Below are positions 45,701 through 58,395 of a DNA stretch of 64,000 nucleotides, piece after piece. Positions within the stretch are counted from its first letter, which is position 1, and each line of letters starts with the position of its first letter. The notes beneath the pieces are model-generated. The model was not told the DNA's origin. It worked only from the letters and a program-made list of their open reading frames with translations, and did not search any database. The translations under genes were made by a program, and so were the position numbers. The stretch covers positions 9,960,491 through 10,024,490 of the forward strand of contig NC_090792.1 in assembly GCF_040054535.1 (NCBI RefSeq). The letters run 5' to 3'. This stretch comes from Antennarius striatus. Its lineage: Eukaryota; Chordata; Actinopteri; Lophiiformes; Antennariidae.

Positions 45701-48700
45701 TTCCCTGACCTGAAAGTGAAATTCAAATTCCTTGGAGCTTCTTGATTGGTGGGGTGGTCCAAAATTAAATCAGCATAAATCCCTTCATTCTCTTTTCAAC
45801 ATGAAAGTTTGCTTTTCTTAATCACACAGAGCACTGCTGAGGGTATTCAAATGAAAGGACAGCTTATGCAAAACGAGAGAGAAAATAAAGGGAGAAGGGT
45901 ACAGGAGGCTGAGGAGGGAGAGAGTGCAAAGTCTGATGGGTTCTTCGGCTGTACAGATATCTCTAATTGGTTCAATCACTGTACAGACCACCCGGCCTGG
46001 GGACTATTCTTATAAGAAGACTGAGGGATCTGGTCTATCAATCACCAGCTTTGCCTCAGACCTGGGAGACAATTCCAGTTTTTGGAACTGCTGAGAATGT
46101 GTGAGAAACAGGAGTGAGCAGGGATTGATGCCATCCACAAGACAGCAGAAGAATACTTCCTTTACACTCTACTGCACGTCAGTAAATTGTAAATTTAATT
46201 GTAAATACCTTGTAATTTGCTAAAATTTGAATATGTGAACTCTGCTGGCCATGTGTCCCAAGTACCAAAGGTGCAGAGGCTCTGCACATGGCCCAGTCCT
46301 ATGCCAAGAGGGATTTGTGCTCCAAAAGTTCTTTGGTGGCTTTACAATTTATACCACTAGTGGGCAATGTGCTGGGGAACCCAGCCATAGATGTGTGGGT
46401 GTACAAAATCTCTGATAAAATATTCAAATTCAAAAAAAATCAGCTTCTCACAAAACCCTCAGGCTCTTGACAACTTGTTTTGAATCAGGGGTGAATACAT
46501 CATAAGTTAGTCAAAAGTAGTTTGTACTGTGTCAAGTTGCTTGTTCATTTTATGTTCATAGCTACTTGCTGATTTGATTCCTTGTTTTGTTTTTTTGCTT
46601 ATAAAATTTGTATTCCAATGACAATATTTTATTATAGTGTAAAGTGGTGACATTTTCTGAGTGTTATTTCAAGCAAATGGTGAGGACAAACAAATTTGAA
46701 GCCTGCGTGACGACAAATAAATAACATTTGGAAAGGGACCCTGTGAGCAAATAGGATGAGTAAAACGACTTAGTTACTTACCTGAGTTAATTTCTCAAAT
46801 CAAAAATTTTTCATGTTTAAAACTTAAGTTGATAAACAAATAATGTAATACTTCCTCAAACTGTTTAGGTTAAACTAATTTCTCATATTTTACAGTGTAG
46901 GAAGTCGACCCAAAGCCAAGACCTTCTCGAGAAGTTTATTTTCATGCATGCCGCCATGGCACAAACCGGTACCACAAAAAGAACTCTTTAATCACCCATG
47001 AAGGTTTTCAGGTCTTTTGAGTTTCTTCATTGGTAACGCCATCGCTTCTTGGCCTCTACGCCCATGCTTGATTGGAGCAAACAGCTTGGAGGGAAGTAAT
47101 TCACTTTTAAAAACAGACTGTCTCCTTGGCACATGCCACATTTGTAATTTTGACACAGCCATATCAAATACCCCGTAAATTAAGTGCCCTTGCTAGTAAA
47201 GCAGAGGCTAATCAGTTAAGACACATGAGACTAATATCAACAATCTCCTGGTGATACAAACACAGAGCCAATGTCCAAGCTCCAGTCATTAATCATGTCC
47301 ATATCATACAGCTTCAGCGCTAACATGAACTACTAACAACTGAAGCAGCAAAAAAAAAAATTGATGAAGAGAGATTATTTAACTTTGCCGCCACATTAAG
47401 CCTTAACTGAAAACATACTTCCACAGTCTTGGGTTTACATTTTTATGCAACATGTTTCATATCTACTTACCCGTCAAAGAATTTTACAACTCTCGCCACA
47501 TTCACACAAACATGCATACATTGGCAGCAGAGGAAGCCAAGTGAAAGGCCAACCAGCACATCAGGAGTGATACAGTTTTTCCACTAAACACTGCCCCATG
47601 ATACTTCTATGCACACAAATTTTCCACAAGATGTGAATTTTCCACAAAATATGAACAAATTATGCATTTTACTTTGTCTGTAGCTGATATCACTGCATTA
47701 ATATTCATCCATAATCACCAATTCAGGTTAAATACTAACCAGCTGGACCTGGTCCAAAAGTCGACATGACACCCTCAATAAAAGCTTTCTGAACTCTTAT
47801 CCAATTAAGAAATAAATTTTACATCCATCTGCCTCCAAATGAGGTTTATTTCTCATCGTGGTTAGCTCTGCTCAGTCCTGATTAGCTACATCGCTGGTAA
47901 TGGATTCCATCGTTGTAGTTGTGAAGGTATAATATTAAGTCAACATCAATGAATCAAATGCTGTCAGAGCTGTGTGATGTGTCTTTAATCACCACGAGAA
48001 GCTGCCGTGGAACTATTCCAATGCATCTGCTCTCTCGCTGTCTCCTTCTGTGACAAAATCGTTGCATCCCTGGATTTTGTTGCTCATTAACGAGTATTCA
48101 TGCTTGATCAGTGCTCATAAAAAGGGATACGCACAGGCTTTGGCCCCATGATGAAAATCATATTGAATATCGAGTTCATGTGGGAAGATCTGTAAACTCA
48201 GTGGGTCTTCTGCTTCTTTGCCTCATGTGACTTGCCTCATTTATTGATCTAAACCTCATGAAGAGTAGTGTCCTACATGGAATGGAGATGGGAGTGAAAC
48301 AAGCAGACAACTCCCACACACTGAGGTGGAGTAGTGGGTGGCGCTAAAACAGCACTGATGTGGTGACATCATGATGACCCGGATGACCCAGGGAATTGGA
48401 GGAAGAAACCGAGGCTTCTTTGGGTGTTGCCTTGACCCAATGGGTCTTCTGGTGTGGCACCCTGGAAAGCCTCCTAGCATCATGTACAGGAAGAGATACA
48501 GATATGGACTAAGACTACAGCACACCTAGATTTGGATCCTTAGATAATTTCTAGAATTTCACAAATAAGACTATCCTAGATTTTGGTGTTTCAAGACCTC
48601 TCAGGTCTTTAACTTCAATACGCTGGACTGAACAAGTGACTGGTTTGCCCTCATTCCTGAGAACAGTTCTTAGCCAGGGAGAGAGAGGTGATTGTTACTG

Positions 48701-51700
48701 TTTTTTTGTGTTGAACTGATTGTGTTGCTCTCTTTCCCTCATATTGAATTGTTCTCGACTTAAGTCTGGAAAGCATCTATTTTTGTGAATCTGGAAAGTT
48801 TAATTTATGTTTATTTGAGGTGCATACAAATAAAGCCCATTGCCAACCATCATAACAGTGCCATAGCTGAGTGAACCCACACACTCGATACAAAGATAGT
48901 CAACGGGTACAGATACTGTAGTTATTACAGAAAAATAATATTTCATTATTGGTGCCTTAGTTCACGATGCACCTACATCACATTTGACCCCTAACTGTTT
49001 GTAGTGTCATCATTTGTCATATCTCAGTGGTGAATTTTCCTTGATGATCACTAGAGCTGGAATATTCATCTGGATCATAAACTAATGTGTGGTAGATCTT
49101 GTGTGGTAAATCTTCTAATCTTGTCAATGCATTGCAAGCGTTATCTATGATATTAAAAGAAAGCATCTTAGAATTGTCTCTATCCCACAATGGTAGAGAG
49201 TCCTAAAAGATTCCAAATGATCTGGATCACCACTAAAATCTGGATTCTTTCCTCGGTCATAACCTACCTCTGCAAAACAAACAAATTGAAATAAGTTCAA
49301 AACTTCTTCAGTAATCATTCTGACAGACAAATAAACAACCAAAGCAATGCCGGTAAAAACATTCCCTCTTAGAAGGGGGTAATAGGCAAAAAGTTTTTTT
49401 TTTTAAATTTATAAAACACATTTCATAACAAGATTACGACTTGCTTTTCAAAGAAATGTCAAAACTGTGAACAAATAATAATAATAATAAAAAAAAGTAA
49501 TCTTAAGTACAGCAAACGAAAACAAAGAGAGAAAGCAAAGGCTAATTTGAAACTTTGAGGCATAATCTATGCAATAAATTATGCCTCAACCAAAATAAAT
49601 TAAGAGTGAATGCTTGCCGTTAATGCATTATGCAACTGTAAACCGACTAATGAAAGCATTATACTGTTAAATAAAAACTTTCATGACAATCATTATCACA
49701 CTCTACAAGAAGTGCAGCACTCTCTAAAAGCTATATAACTTGTTCCCCACAGTGTACGCCGACAATAGATCCGTTCAATATAAAATAAAAAGACCTGCAA
49801 TCATTTTTCAGGTTGTAGTTTCAGAGTTGTATATCATTTCAATCACATATGCAAGAAAGCACAGTCTCAGCAAGCTGTGGGGGAATGCAACTGTAAGACA
49901 GAGCCAAGTGTCTAAACTAAGAACAATAACACTCGAGACGAATTCAAAGCATTTCTCTTATTAAAGCTCCCCATAAAACTCTGGGACAGAGTACATGACA
50001 GTTCTTGACTTCATTTTTCTCTTGTTTCATTCTCTATTCCTAGTTTGCATGCACTGCAAACTTTGATGTGAATATTCAATGAAATCTGAACAGTATCACA
50101 CTGTATTAATGTCATATACAGACATGCTGTAAACAGCCATACAATCTGGGAAGAATAATACGTGATTACAGCATGAATGCCAGAATGCTATTACTTACAG
50201 AAATGGATTGTAAATTTAGCTGTAAATTGCAAAGCATTGTGGGAAGGTGAAAGCAAAGAGTGGGAAGCAAAATTGAAAAATAAAAGAAGACATGCTACAT
50301 CATGCTTTGCCTTTTGACACTGCATTAATAAAACAGCCTCCATTAAGCGACGTATGTCATTATTTTAATTACAACTGCTCCTAATGAGTAGGTGGTGCCC
50401 TACCATGCATGCTACCGTGCATGTGTGAATGGGTAAAGGCTGGTCTGTGTTGTTAAGTGGTTTGACTGAGTCAAACAATAAAGATACTCAGTAGCACATT
50501 AAAATACTAGAGTACTGTTAAGTCTCTTTAAATATAGGGAACACACTGTGGATTCAACTACACTTCACTTACAGTACTTATGCAGTAGTTTACTGACAAA
50601 GCTATTCACAGTATTGTGTCGAAGATTTACAAGACTTGTTAGGAGCTCAGCGGTCAGAGAGAGAGACAGTGGAAGTTTCTCAGAGACGTCTGCTATGGTA
50701 TTGTGAAGTAGAGAAATGATTGCTTTACCCAATCAGAGTAATATGCTATAATTACACACAGGGTAAGCTCTGCGTCACCTAGCATCAGAGCCTATAGCAC
50801 TTTGGCGCCCACAAACATCCAGAAAAATAAGCAAATGGGTTATTATTTCCCAGCCTAACTTCAGAAGAACATCTGGAATTCAAAAGAGATGAGGAAACAG
50901 GCAGTGATGCAAAAAAGGAATGGATCCAAATGAAATACATTGGCTGAGGCAGAGAGGGATGGTGTCAGACACTAAACAGGACACCAACTTTTGACAGCCA
51001 ACCGACATGTGTGGGCATTTGCAATAATAATATGACAGCATGTTACTGATTTGGGAAATAGCTCGGTGTCCCCATGTGCCACTTAAAGCTGCTTCTCATG
51101 AGACCTGAAAATTACACAGGGAGCTGTAAGGCCGACTGAGACTCCACCCTCTGTGAGGGGTACCAGCTCCCATCCTGCCACCACACAACCACCCTGCTGC
51201 TGTTTTTCAAACCTACCACAGCTTTAGTTGGAGGTAGCTGAGCTGTGGCTGTTAATTTCCTCACTCTTTCAAGGCCAACTCAGCCCAATAACCCAGCAGG
51301 CTGGGTGGCATGCCTGCCAGGCTCTCATCTTCATGCTAAATGTGTTTTAATTTTGCTGCTCTGGTTTTGGTTTTACGGAAGAAAAAAACACTTCAATTTT
51401 ACAACTGTGTTCAGACAGGCACCTTCCTGGAGCTCAGACATTGATGGAACACAGCTATTTGTCAAGACATGTAAAATGTTATAAGACCCCCCCCCCCAGA
51501 TGTGAACAAGTATCAGTAACTAAACATAATATATAGCACTAGGCTGTTTTAATGTGAATATCTGTGCAAGAATATCCGCAGAACAACATGACAAAAAAGA
51601 AAGAAATGTTATTATGTAATGGAGTGGGTGGCTTTACCTGGTTTGGTTGGACACTTTTGACACTTGTGTAGACCCCAGGAGGCGCCCACGCTCCCACAGC

Positions 51701-51851
51701 AATCCTCCTGTTTGGTTAGGCCTGGCAGAGGCTTGCCACACTACAACAACACACATCTGTGTTAAATCTGAAGTACAAGTTTTGGAAATGAGTGCTACAT
51801 GTTTGTGCATGCATGCCTGTTTGCATGCAAAACAACATGTGTGCATTTACA

Positions 51852-51950
<99 letters not shown>

Positions 51951-54900
51951 AGAAAACCAATAGCGAAACAGAGCAAAACCAGACAAATCTGATGTTAGTT
52001 AGTCAGTTGGAGTACAAATGCCCTCCTGGCATCAGTCATTAAGTCACCGTCTAATTATGAAGAGATTCTGACCCGATTTATTTATACAACTTTTGGCCAA
52101 CAGAAACTTATGAAATTAAAGTGGCAACAGAAAGAACATTTTTCTGGACAACAAACTGGAATAGCAATGAAAGCTAAAGCTTTTGTGTGCTTATATTCTA
52201 GGGCAGTTCTACTCATGTTCTCGAAAATCACAGACTGGCAGTGTCAATTTCAAGCTCTCTATGAAACCAGAGTAGAAAAAATTGGGAGGTGATCTTGAGC
52301 ACAAACAAGGAATAATGCTGGGAAAAACATCTCTGTTGCAGTTCATTGTGCTGCTGCAACAGGCAAACCTAAACGCTAAGAGTCCTGGATAATGCCTTAC
52401 ACATGCAGCCAAGTAAACAGATGCATTATTAAACTTCAGATTAGCCATGCTCACACACTGCCAATTATGTCTTTGCCCCCCCAAAATTCCTTTTCCCTTC
52501 AATGCATGTTTATTGTAGCATCCATCAGTGTGACCGTGGAAAGTGTAGTAAATCTGGGGTAGGAACCAGTATGTATGATGCCATTCAGACATTATCTTAA
52601 TGTCATTCTTACTTAAAACATGGTAATTTAGTAAATAACACATAAAATTGCAATATAAAAACCATTGTAACATGCCCACCGGCATGATGGTTGAAGCCTA
52701 TATCAACTACAGATGACAGCGCACCCAGCATGTTTTAGTAACCAATACCTGTCCATCAGTCGTCTCCTGAAAGCATCTTCCCACATGCCCACTCTGGTGG
52801 TGGTGGTGGTGGTGGTGTGGCCTGGTGTGGTCATGGCCGTGCTCACTGGTTTTGGCGTGCCCATTGCTATGTTCATGTGTGGAGTCGTGTCCGTTTCCAG
52901 GTTGGGAGCGTTGCTGGACAGAGTGAGCTCCATCCGTGGTGGGCAGTCTCTGTCCGGGCTGGACCCTGGCGACTTGGTGGATTTGGACTTCTGCCTCAGG
53001 AGGATGCTGAACGTGGACATTCACCAACGATGGGTGGAGAGACACTGAAGAAGGAGAGACCCACAGTTTACACGACATAGTGGACGGTTTACTTTTAAGA
53101 TTCAAATGTTGAATAATCTGAGTGAATGCATCCTCAGCCAAGGGATAAAAGCTGTATACAAAGTGCAGTTTGTGAGCTATCAGCTAACATCCAGCACAGC
53201 CTTGATGAAAACACACTGAGACATTATTAAGCTGTTATAACAACAGAAAAAAAATGCTGTATTCTCCTACTTAAATCAAATTATTTTTAAACATCAAAAA
53301 CAGATTCGCTGATCAGTTAATTAAGAAGACGATATCTTCTGTCACTCTGACAGAGAAGTATCTATCTTTAGGGAGTGCCAGGGATTTTTCCCAGAATCCT
53401 GACCCCGCTCTCATAAATCATAATCTTTCAAAAAGACAGCAGAAAAGAATCTGATGAGAAGACCTTGTCAAAAGTCCTGGACAGGAAGCTGCCTCCAAGC
53501 ATTTAATAAAGCTTGTAAGAAGGAATGATTGTTTCTTTGCTGTAACATGTCAATACAGATATTGGACATATCATTTAATTTACTTCAAAATTGAGGATGA
53601 TAGAAGTTGTCTGAGAGCAATCTGAGTGATCTCACGCAAAGCTTCTGCTTATTATTAGATAGACAGAGATGCTGAGTCAAACATGAAGGAGAGATAAAAA
53701 AGGATTATATCAGAGATAGAAATGGAAAGTGAGCAAATCTTTCTTGTTTATATTCATTCTTATCAGGTCATGACGTTGTCCTGCTCTGTTTGTAATATCC
53801 ACGTGTTTGACAAAAGCAGCATTGTACAAACAATGAGAGGACTTCCACTGAGTCATCCATTACTTAATCTGCTCAAAATAGCGCCTGGGCTCCACTGCCG
53901 TCCAAAAGAGTCAGAACATTTCATGACACAGTTGACAAAATCAAGGAGTAGACATGAGTCCATTAAACAAAGATGACCTCTGATCATAACAAGTGGAACA
54001 ATTGGCAGAGAAAAGTGGCTCCATCACATCGTCTTTTTAGAAAGGGGAATGCAGTCAAATTTATGTCAGTGGATTTATCGGACTCAGTGGATTAAATTTT
54101 TCATGTGGAATTCAACTGATGGTTGGCAAGTTGTCTTGACAGTGTTGACTTCTGGGAGAAAAAAGATGAGGAGACGCCACAATGGAACAAGCTATTGTTG
54201 CCCATTAGCTGTTCTACATCATTCCCTTTCAACCCTCTGTTGGAGCACAAACTAGTCACAAGACAGGAAAAGTTTGAGACAGGGTGTCAACATGAAACAA
54301 ATTTAACTGATAGAAATAGAGAAGAAACATAAACAACCAGATGAAGGAAACACAAAGAAATCTAAGAGCCAATCAGAGAGCAGCCAAAGAAAATAAATTG
54401 TGCAAGGACTCAAATAAGAGATGACTTTTATTTCAGCGGGAGAATTTGGTCCTGACTAATGAAGGGGTTTCCCTCCGGTGATGAATTCACCTCAGAAATC
54501 TTTTTGTAACTCTCCTCAGGGTACAGTTGTTTGACAAACTCACTTATCTCCAAATTAATTTCCCCTTTTCAATATTTACAATCCACAGAAAAACATGTCA
54601 ATAGAGGAGTTAACAGTGTAGTGAAGAGATTAATGTTTTGCATTGTTAATGACCAACCATTACCCAATACATTAAAAACCTTGCAGAACAATTTGTTTAG
54701 TAAAAAATGCACGGTGAAATGTTTCTGTTCTACCCTTTGGTGTGACAGCCAGCGGGAGAACACCTGTCCATCCCATTGAACTCAGTGCTGAGGGATTACC
54801 TTGCTGATTAGACAGGGGTAGAGTGTACATGGAGTGGGAAGGCGATTTTGGGACATGGTGACTTGCATCCTTGTGGTTATGAGCGCCGGGTTTGGATGGA

Positions 54901-57900
54901 GGCGGTACCACCAGATGGCAAAACTTTCCTGTCGAGTTAGATGGACACCAGCACTGGTCCCTGCCAATGCAACGCCCCCCATTGAGACATGGGATCTGAC
55001 AGAAGACTGCAGAAGGGAACAAGAGAGGTCATCAGAAATGGGAAATTTGTAGTTATTCAGCATGATTCGATGACACATATTCTCATTATCTAGGAAAAAT
55101 CGCAAGAAACAGAAGAGACAGTCCCATTGGGGAGGAGGTTCATGTCTGCATGTTTTGTTTGCGAATTGACAGAAATGGCCATGAAGAACCAGGGTATTGC
55201 CCTTCTTTTCACATCTTGCGGTCTTCTGTGTGTGGCAACGAGTGATAATTCATCCTAGATGGTTCAAAGAATGTACATATCTATATGGAAACTTGGTTGG
55301 ATGTCAGCAAATTCACACATTATCAAATCATCAAAGAAGACCAACCTTAACCGATCTTTAATATGTGAAAAAATATTTGAACCCGATTGGAGTTTGATTT
55401 ATTACTTGGAATTTGCCAAAGAAAGGAAAGACCAGTGCTGGCCAGATGGGGTTTGATTGCATTGCCTTCACAGTCCTTTCATTGCCCTTATCTTTTGGCA
55501 TAAGGGATGGATGCCCGCCCAGTACCCGACATACCTGGGCCGGCTCCCATCCTCAGATTCGCTCTGACCCGACCTCATCTAACTAAAAACATCAAAGATA
55601 ATCAAAATGAGAAAAACCCATTCACCCGTGACAAATGAGAAAAGAACCATTTTGGGGCACTGAGATGAAAAATTAAAGAGCTGAACTTTTGCGGATCAGC
55701 AGCAACACACCCAACAAATATGAGGACTGCTTTACAAATCTGAAACACAGATGGCTTGCACACTATGAGATGAAAGGGGATGCGGGTGATGGAAACATGT
55801 TGTGAGCTGCATCGTCTCTGTCTCAGACAGACAGGCAGCAACACACTAACAGGATGGAAACAGCGAGCAGGGCGACGCTGGACGGTCCTTCAGGCATGTC
55901 GGGAATGAACTTCGTGTCACTCAGCATTAACAACAGACTGGAAGAGGAAGAGAGGGAGGGATGGAACATATAAATGAGAAGCAGATAAGGGCTGAAAGAG
56001 ATTAGGAAAATAAGATGTGATAAGTTGAGAGGCTGAGAGAGGTCCAGTTTTGGTGTCCACATACAGTATTCCACATACGTTAGCTAAACTTTCAGCTCAC
56101 GACAGCCTCTCAATGTGGGATGCAGGTCTGATCTGGAGTGTTCCAGGCCCATAACACACATGTCATATGCCTTTCTCTCCATCTATTCAATAAAGACTAA
56201 CAAGCAAACCAACAAGCACATGTACCCACACTTCTCACCCAATAAACAGAATTCTACTAAATTTAATATCAGGCTTTAGGTTGTCAGGTTAAGCATCAGG
56301 GGAGCCTGTCGTAATTACCCACCCAGATTCTACAGTGCCGAGTAAGGAACATAACATCAGCATGAGATAACTGTTTGCTGTCCACTTGACATTCCTCGAA
56401 GAGCACGCACACCCAAGCAATAACAGGATGCAAACCTTAATGGAAAGCAATCCCTTTTTTTAACACACTCTTTAACACACGCTTTTACATAATGAAGGGA
56501 GACTCCTGGAGTATTGAAAGCGGGGCTTAAAAACAAACTGCTGCACAAGAAGAAACAGAGGTGCCAGGAATGTAATCTTGTGGAAGGGCGCTGCCAGTGT
56601 TGCTGAAGTGTTTGGAATGTCTACGGCATGATCCAAAGCCCCATTAATGGGCACATAAATCTGCAACATCAACCTGTTTATATATTCAAAAGTCAACTGG
56701 TGAGGCCGGGCGGGATGATGAGGCGAAGGCGGCATGTTCGCATGAAGTTGTGAATTGAATGTGCATGTGTGTGGTATGTTCACCCTCTAATCCACATGTA
56801 ATAATTAGTCTGAGCTTTACATGGACCCTTAGAAGTCACAAAAAACACAAGAATCATGCGAGAGTACAACCCTCGCCTTGGCACCGACCCCTCATCCCTC
56901 AACTTTAACCCCAAACCAACTTCCTATGGACACTCCTGTGTGAATTTGGAGAAAAGCCCCCAGGATAAATGCAAGGTTTAATGTAATCCCTATAAAATCC
57001 TGTTCATGCTGCTACTCTTTCTCTCTTTTTGCTTCTCTCTCTCTTTCATTCATTCCTGGTCTCCCAAGGAGCACGTTAAATGGTTAACGGCGGGGCCAAC
57101 AGCGAGGTGTAAACCGCAAAGAGATGGGGCTAAGTGTTGGGAGCGTGGGACCACCAGCTCCACGTGTGTGTCTGTTTGTGTGTGAGGGAGGATTAGGCCT
57201 CTGTTATAGAGCTTGCTTTAAATCGCGCCTACAACAGACTCTGTCCCTCTTTCACTTTGACAATAAGAGTTTTTGGCATAGTTCTCAGCTTTCATGTGCA
57301 CCAACCTGTCCCTTCTCTAAACCAGGCATTCAGAACAGACAGCATGCCACTGGGAGCCCATTTAGTGAAACTCACCCCATAATAAAGGAAGGAAGGAATG
57401 GGATGGAGACGCTGGAGGAATGTGGGAGATACAGAATGTAAGCAAGAGTCAGTGAGAAGGAAATAAGTGGAGAGCATGACAAGCATAAAGGACAAGGGTT
57501 AATGATAATCAGAGGGAGAATCAATACTTACAGAGCCGGAAGCCCTGATTCTTTGATTGGTGCTGCTGCTGTGAGGTCTCGCTGTAGACCGTGGTGATGT
57601 CTCCCTTCTCACAGTTGTTGTAGCAACGCCCGCCACTGCACACCCGACGGCACATCATGGGTGTGAAGACGATCTTGATGCGGTCCAGGCTGGAGGTGAG
57701 GTTAGCCCCTGGAAAAGATACACACACCTGAATGTGAAGGAGCAGTAGCAGAGACAGGCCAGAGACGAGCTGCATCCTTCCTCCGTCAGCCTCACTGTGA
57801 CACACTCCCTGTTTAGGAAAAGGAAGGCTTATAACTGCGCGAGGGTGTGTGCTGACAGCTGGCCAGCGGTACGCCGCAGCTGAATGGGTGATGTGCCACA

Positions 57901-58306
57901 GGCCAGCAAATGAGGGAGGTTACTATTAGGTACCCGGCTGAACGCCAAAGGCTTTATCTCTGGGAGAAGGTGTTTTAGATGAGTGTATGTGCGAAGGAGA
58001 CAAAGAGAGCATGAGCGTAAGTAAATGTTGTGTAATGGCGGGAAGCTGTTCAACAGCCGTTGCTGTGGTACTTTGCTAAAAACAAGGGACGCTTGAACAG
58101 CGGACAGCTGTGTGCGCTGCGCTGTGTATGTGTAGTGGGATCAGAGGAGGATGAGGTAGTGAAGAGAGGATAAAGATTAGGAAAGACAAGATCGCATTTC
58201 TTTTTTGTGAGGGTGGAGGCGCCAGGGTTCAGTGCCACTTGTGCAGGAGAGGTGACAGCGAGGATTCCCAAAGATAACACATAATGTAACTGTGAAAATA
58301 TAAGAT

Positions 58307-58395
<89 letters not shown>

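Noticed and set aside
48160..48850. Possible retroelement remnant
   Set aside because: It looks repeat-like, but I found no transposase, reverse transcriptase motif, terminal repeat or target-site duplication.
52209..52685. A 158-residue minus-strand ORF
   Set aside because: It lies in an ltbp2 intron, has no recognisable domain and no splice-consistent link to neighbours.
57776..57808. Acceptor TTTCCTAAACAG before 57808 as an alternative long-form splice site
   Set aside because: Joining exon a (phase 1) there gives a stop within a few codons, so it could only serve a non-coding 5' exon.
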